Assembly (NCBI RefSeq): GCF_041224595.1
Contig: NZ_JBGFGN010000113.1
Coordinates: forward strand, 46,087-110,086
From: Donghicola sp041224595
GTDB lineage: Bacteria; Pseudomonadota; Alphaproteobacteria; Rhodobacterales; Rhodobacteraceae
DNA: 64,000 nt
Reading direction: 5' to 3'
How positions within the stretch are numbered: position 1 is the first letter of the stretch; each line of letters begins with the position of its first letter. Position numbers and translations under genes: made by a program. The notes beneath the pieces are model-generated. The model saw nothing but the letters and a program-made list of their open reading frames with translations. It was not told where the DNA came from and did no database searches. Shown here one piece after another: positions 60,566 to 64,000 of the stretch.

Positions 60566-61506
60566 CGTGTTCCTTTATTGAATGGGACCATCAAGGCCGC
60601 GGGCACCTGTGCGCTGCGCGACATCAGAACCAGCGCCAGAATGGACAGCACATAGGGCATCATCAAGAAGATCTGATAGGGAATAACTGTCCCCAATCCA
60701 GTTTGCTGCACGCGGATTTGCAGCGCGTCAAAGGCGGCAAAAAGGATCGCACCCAGCAGCGCCTTGCCCGGTCGCCATGCCCCGAACACCACCAGCGCGA
60801 TACAGATCCAGCCGCGCCCGCCGACCATATCGAAAAAGAAGCTGTCGAATGCGGACATGGTCAGGAACGCCCCGCCGACGGCCATCAAGCCACTGCCGAC
60901 GATCACCGCGCCCATGCGGATGGCGGTGACGGACAGACCTTGGGCCGCGACGGCAGATGGATTCTCGCCTGCGGCGCGCACAGCCAGCCCAAGGGGCGTG
61001 CGGAACAGCACAAAAGCCGTCAGGGCCGCCGCAACAAACGCCGCATAGGTCAATGGCGTCTGGGAAAAGAGCGCAGGCCCCACCAGCGGAATTTCCGACA
61101 AGAGCGGGATTTCGAACGGCTGGAACGCCTCGATTTTCGGGGGAGACGAGACTTCGGGCAGAACTACGCGGTAGGTGTAGAATGTGACCGACGTTGCCAA
61201 GAGCGTGATCCCCACGCCGACCACGTGTTGGGACAGCCCGAACGGCACGGACAGCACCGAATGCAGCAGGCCGAACGCCATCCCAACGAACATCGCGACC
61301 GCAACCCCGCCCCACAGGGGCAGACCAGCCCAAACCGAAATCCATCCGGCAAAGGCACCCGCGACCATGATCCCCTCGATCCCGAGGTTCAGCACACCTG
61401 CCCGCTCGCAAATCAGCTCGCCGATGGTGGCAAAGATCAGCGGGCTGGCGATACGGATCGCCGCCGCCCAAAAGGACGCCGAGAGCAGGATATCAAGCAG
61501 CTCCAT
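60562..61506 (-). CDS. ABC transporter permease, nucleoside/BmpA type (second)
   Basis: 314 residues, about eight to nine membrane spans. PLIFATIGELICERAGVLNLGIEGIMVAGAF is the family signature of BmpA-type (YufQ-like) permeases. It shares one base with the end of the first permease gene. Confidence 0.88.
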   Translation of the reverse strand: MELLDILLSASFWAAAIRIASPLIFATIGELICERAGVLNLGIEGIMVAGAFAGWISVWAGLPLWGGVAVAMFVGMAFGLLHSVLSVPFGLSQHVVGVGITLLATSVTFYTYRVVLPEVSSPPKIEAFQPFEIPLLSEIPLVGPALFSQTPLTYAAFVAAALTAFVLFRTPLGLAVRAAGENPSAVAAQGLSVTAIRMGAVIVGSGLMAVGGAFLTMSAFDSFFFDMVGGRGWICIALVVFGAWRPGKALLGAILFAAFDALQIRVQQTGLGTVIPYQIFLMMPYVLSILALVLMSRSAQVPAALMVPFNKGTR

Positions 61507-62555
61507 TAGTCCCTCCTGACGCGGAATTTGGTGAACAGGATCGCCAGAACCATGAGCAGCAGCGCCGAGGCCAGCATGATGTCCGCCAGATAGGTCGGCA
61601 CACCGATAGCGCGGCTCATGCTGTCTGCACCGACGAAAATGATCGCCACGAACAGCGCCGCCGCCACGACCCCGAGCGGATTCAGCAGCGCCAGCATCGC
61701 GACCACGATGCCGGTGTATCCAAAGCCCGGAGACAGATCGAGCGTCAGCGATCCTTTGAGGCCAGCGACTTCGGAAAAGCCCCCCAACGCTGCCAGACCG
61801 CCAGACAGCAGCGCCGTTTTCAGGATGACTTTGGTGACCGGAATGCCCGCAAAGCGCGCCGCTTCGGGGTTCTGGCCGACAGCGCGCATCTCGAACCCGA
61901 GTGTCGTTTTTCGGTCAATCACCCAGACCGCCACCGCGCAGATCAAAGCCAGCGCAAACCCCCAGTGAAGGCGCAGGCCCTCGACGATACGGGGCAAACG
62001 GGCCTCGGGGATCAGTCGGGCGGATTTGGGCCAGCCCATGCCCATCGGGTCCTTCAGCGGACCTTCGAGCAGGTAGGAGACAAACAGCAGAAAGATGAAG
62101 TTGAAGAGCAGTGTGGTGACGACTTCGTCCACGCCGAAACGGGTTTTCAGCATAGCCGGGATCAGCAGCACGATGGCGCCCGCAAACGCCGCGCCAATCG
62201 CCAGTGTCGGCAACAGGACGGGCGCAGGCCATGCCAAGGCGCCTGTCCCCAAAACCACGGTGATCACTGCCCCCGCATAAAGCTGCGCCTCGGCCCCGAT
62301 GTTCCACAGTTTGGCGCGGAAGGCGACCGCCACGGCGAGGCCAGTGAAAATCAGCGGCGTCGCACGGTTCAGGGTTTCAAGCAGCGCAAATTTAGAGCCC
62401 AAAGCCCCTTTGAAAATCAGGCCGAAGACCGCAAACGGGTTGCCACCGGCGATTTGCGCTAATAGCGCGGCGATAACAAAAGACGCCACGATGGCCAGCA
62501 TTGGCGGAACGATCCGGCGGCTGACGCTCGGCTGAGAAATCGCTTCAAGACGCAT
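61506..62555 (-). CDS. ABC transporter permease, nucleoside/BmpA type (first)
   Basis: 349 residues from the ATG at 62555, about ten membrane spans. LLETLNRATPLIFTGLAVAVAFRAKLWNIGAEAQLYAGA is the YufP-like permease motif. Its start overlaps the ATPase gene by 11 bp, so the transporter genes were one operon. Confidence 0.88.
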   Translation of the reverse strand: MRLEAISQPSVSRRIVPPMLAIVASFVIAALLAQIAGGNPFAVFGLIFKGALGSKFALLETLNRATPLIFTGLAVAVAFRAKLWNIGAEAQLYAGAVITVVLGTGALAWPAPVLLPTLAIGAAFAGAIVLLIPAMLKTRFGVDEVVTTLLFNFIFLLFVSYLLEGPLKDPMGMGWPKSARLIPEARLPRIVEGLRLHWGFALALICAVAVWVIDRKTTLGFEMRAVGQNPEAARFAGIPVTKVILKTALLSGGLAALGGFSEVAGLKGSLTLDLSPGFGYTGIVVAMLALLNPLGVVAAALFVAIIFVGADSMSRAIGVPTYLADIMLASALLLMVLAILFTKFRVRRD

Positions 62556-63862
62556 GGGCAAACCTTTGTCCTGCCATCCATTTCCCCAGTTCGGCAACCG
62601 TCAGGGCGCCGGGTGGGAACGCAGGGCTCAGCCGCCCTTCGGAGATCACATGGATTTTGTCCGACAGCTTCATGATCTCGTCCAGATCTTCGGAGATCAG
62701 TAGGATGGCTGATCCGCTTTCGCGCGCAGCGGCGAGCCGCGCATGGACATAGTTCACCGCCCCGATATCGAGGCCTCGCACAGGCTGGTTCGCCACGATG
62801 ATCTGCGGGTTTTCCTCTAGCACGCGGCCAAGGATCAGCTTCTGCATGTTGCCCCCAGACAAGAGCCGGATGCGCGTATCAGGGCCCGGACAGCGGACGT
62901 CGTAGGTCTGGATCAAGTGTTCAGTGTGGCGACGCGCTTTGGCCCAGTCCATCCATCCGGCGCGGGCGAAATCAGTCTGGTAGGTCTCTAGGATCGCGTT
63001 CTCGGTCAGGTCAAAATCAGCGATTGTGCCGGTCTTGTGCCGATCTTCGGGGATACGGCCGACACCGTGGGCGATGGCCGTACGCGCGTCCCATTGCGCA
63101 GGTGTTTGGCCTGCGATCTGCATCTCGCCCGACTGCAAGCTCAGGACTCCACTGATCAGGTCCGACAAAGCCCCCTGCCCGTTGCCAGACACACCAGCAA
63201 TGCCGGTGATCTGCCCTGCATTCAGCGACAAGTTCACCTCCTGCAAGACCCCGGCAGAGGCTTTGGACAATGTGAGCAGCGCGGGGCCGGCGGGCATGGC
63301 GGGCACATCTGGCGCGCGCACCTCGCCGCCGACCATGATGCTGGCCAGTTCTTCGGCGCTGGTATCGCCAATCCCGCGCTCGGCCACCAGACGCCCGTGG
63401 CGCAGGACCAAGACACGGTGGGTAATCGCCATGACCTCGTGCAGCTTGTGAGAGATAAAGACGATGGACAGCCCCATGCTGATTGCCTCTCGCAGGGTCG
63501 CGAACAGGGCGTCGGTTTCTTGGGGCGTCAGAACGGCGGTCGGCTCGTCTAGGATCAGCACCTTTGCCTCGCGGTAGAGAGCCTTGAGGATTTCGACCCT
63601 CTGCCGTTCACCAACGGTCAGCGCACCGACGCGGGCGTCGGGATCTACCGTCAGATGAAATCGCGCGGACAGATCGCGGATTTTGTCTTTGACCCGCGCG
63701 GGACGCAGGCTGAATGTCCCCAGTCCTTGCGTGCCAAGGGCAATGTTCTCCCAAACGGTCAGATTATCGGCCAGCGTGAAGTGTTGGTGCACCATCCCCA
63801 CGCCTGCATCTAGGGCCGCACGCGGAGCGCCTGCGGGCAAAGGTTTCCCAAACGCCTCGACC
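62545..63862 (-). pseudogene. Nucleoside-type ABC transporter ATPase, 5' end removed by an insertion
   Basis: The frame carries a tandem-ATPase protein from GKPLPAGAPRAALDAG onward: Q-loop GMVHQHF, LTVGERQRVEILKAL signature, LILDEPTAVL Walker B, then a second ATPase half with LLSGGNMQKLILG and NQPVRGLDIGA. Homology stops at 63862 and a stop codon follows at once upstream, so the first ~70 residues, including the first Walker A, are missing. A TTG at 63840 could still start a fragment. The break coincides with the insertion-sequence end described next. Confidence 0.78.
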
Positions 63863-64000
63863 TGTCAACGGCGGAGTAAAATTCGGCCATTGTGGCGGAG
63901 CAAAAGTCGGCCAGTTTGGGGCGAGCGCCTTGGAGCGTGCGGCCCTCATATAGCAAGCCCGGTCCAAGGCGCATTGGCCGTCAGGCCAATTCTGTGAGGT
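63863..64000. mobile_element. Terminal end of an IS21-family-like insertion sequence
   Basis: Sequence beginning TGTCAACGGCGGAG abuts the broken ATPase gene, and right inside it a 20-base unit is repeated (63870-63889 and 63894-63913). IS21-type ends start with TG and carry such repeated transposase-binding sites. A 7-bp hairpin ATTGGCC...GGCCAAT follows near 63974. The transposase genes would lie outside the window, so the family call is from the end structure alone. Confidence 0.6.
63870..63913. repeat. Two 20-bp direct repeats at the insertion-sequence end
   Basis: GGCGGAGTAAAATTCGGCCA and GGCGGAGCAAAAGTCGGCCA differ at two positions and are spaced 24 bases apart. They look like tandem transposase-binding sites of an IS21-type end. 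Confidence 0.75.

Noticed and set aside
1..64000. tRNA, rRNA, riboswitch, CRISPR, phage or conjugation genes
   Set aside because: None were recognised on either strand by reading; a covariance-model scan was not possible here.

Overview
The window reads as part of the chromosome of a free-living, probably marine alphaproteobacterium of the Rhodobacteraceae type. The evidence is the high GC content, the gene order nifHDK / nifENX / iscA-nifUSVW / nifA-nifB with a dedicated rpoN, the pairing of fdxC-fdxN with rnfABCDGEH as in Rhodobacter capsulatus, an oxygen-sensitive-type NifA with the C-X11-C-X19-C-X4-C motif, ectoine-degradation genes, and a Hint/RTX secreted protein common in this family. 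Assignments come from reading motifs and recalling families; no search was run.

Layout. Positions 1-7.6 kb are ordinary flank: the end of a glutamine-synthetase-family gene, a U32 hydroxylase/peptidase, a LysM protein, an RTX-Hint secreted protein, and a LysR regulator divergent from a small epimerase-like gene. Positions 7.7-42.5 kb form one compact molybdenum-nitrogenase island. On the minus strand, read in transcription order (descending coordinates), it holds: fdxC-fdxN-rseC-apbE (35.8-33.6 kb); nifHDK (33.4-29.2 kb); nnrS (29.1-28.0 kb); nifE-nifN-nifX-DUF269-small ORF-CCE_0567-type-fdxB-nifQ-TPR protein (27.9-22.4 kb); iscA-nifU-nifS-nifV-nifP(cysE)-nifW-modA-modB-modC-rpoN (22.2-13.8 kb); nifA (13.6-11.8 kb); and nifB-ferredoxin-LRV protein-nifZ-nifT-SIR2-like (11.6-7.7 kb). 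On the plus strand are rnfABCDGEH and a Tat-exported flavoprotein (36.1-42.5 kb).

How it works together. NifA and the locally encoded sigma-54 should drive six promoters that I can read directly. They have nearly the same sequence and exact GG-N10-GC spacing; three have a perfect TGT-N10-ACA activator site (the fdxC and rnfA promoters share one) and two have a degenerate one. Rnf, flavinylated by ApbE, should use ion-motive force to reduce ferredoxins FdxN/FdxC, which feed NifH. ModABC supplies molybdate. NifU/S/IscA, NifB, NifQ, NifV, NifEN and NifX build the cofactor, and NifW/Z/T assist. No nifL, draTG, fixABCX, nifF or alternative nitrogenase is visible.

Positions 42.5-49.3 kb hold an aldo/keto reductase, a Bcr/CflA exporter, a secreted hypothetical protein, and doeD-doeC-doeX. 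doeA follows at 49.6-50.8 kb, so this is an ectoine catabolic locus without a visible doeB. Positions 50.8-58.9 kb are a striking five-gene minus-strand operon: an animal-type haem peroxidase, a Tat/lipoprotein amidohydrolase, a matrixin-like zinc protease, a subtilisin and a trypsin-like protease. This is the best candidate here for an undescribed system. Positions 59.3-63.9 kb are a cytosine-deaminase-like gene with a nucleoside-type ABC transporter, whose ATPase gene is cut by what looks like the end of an IS21-family element running off the window.
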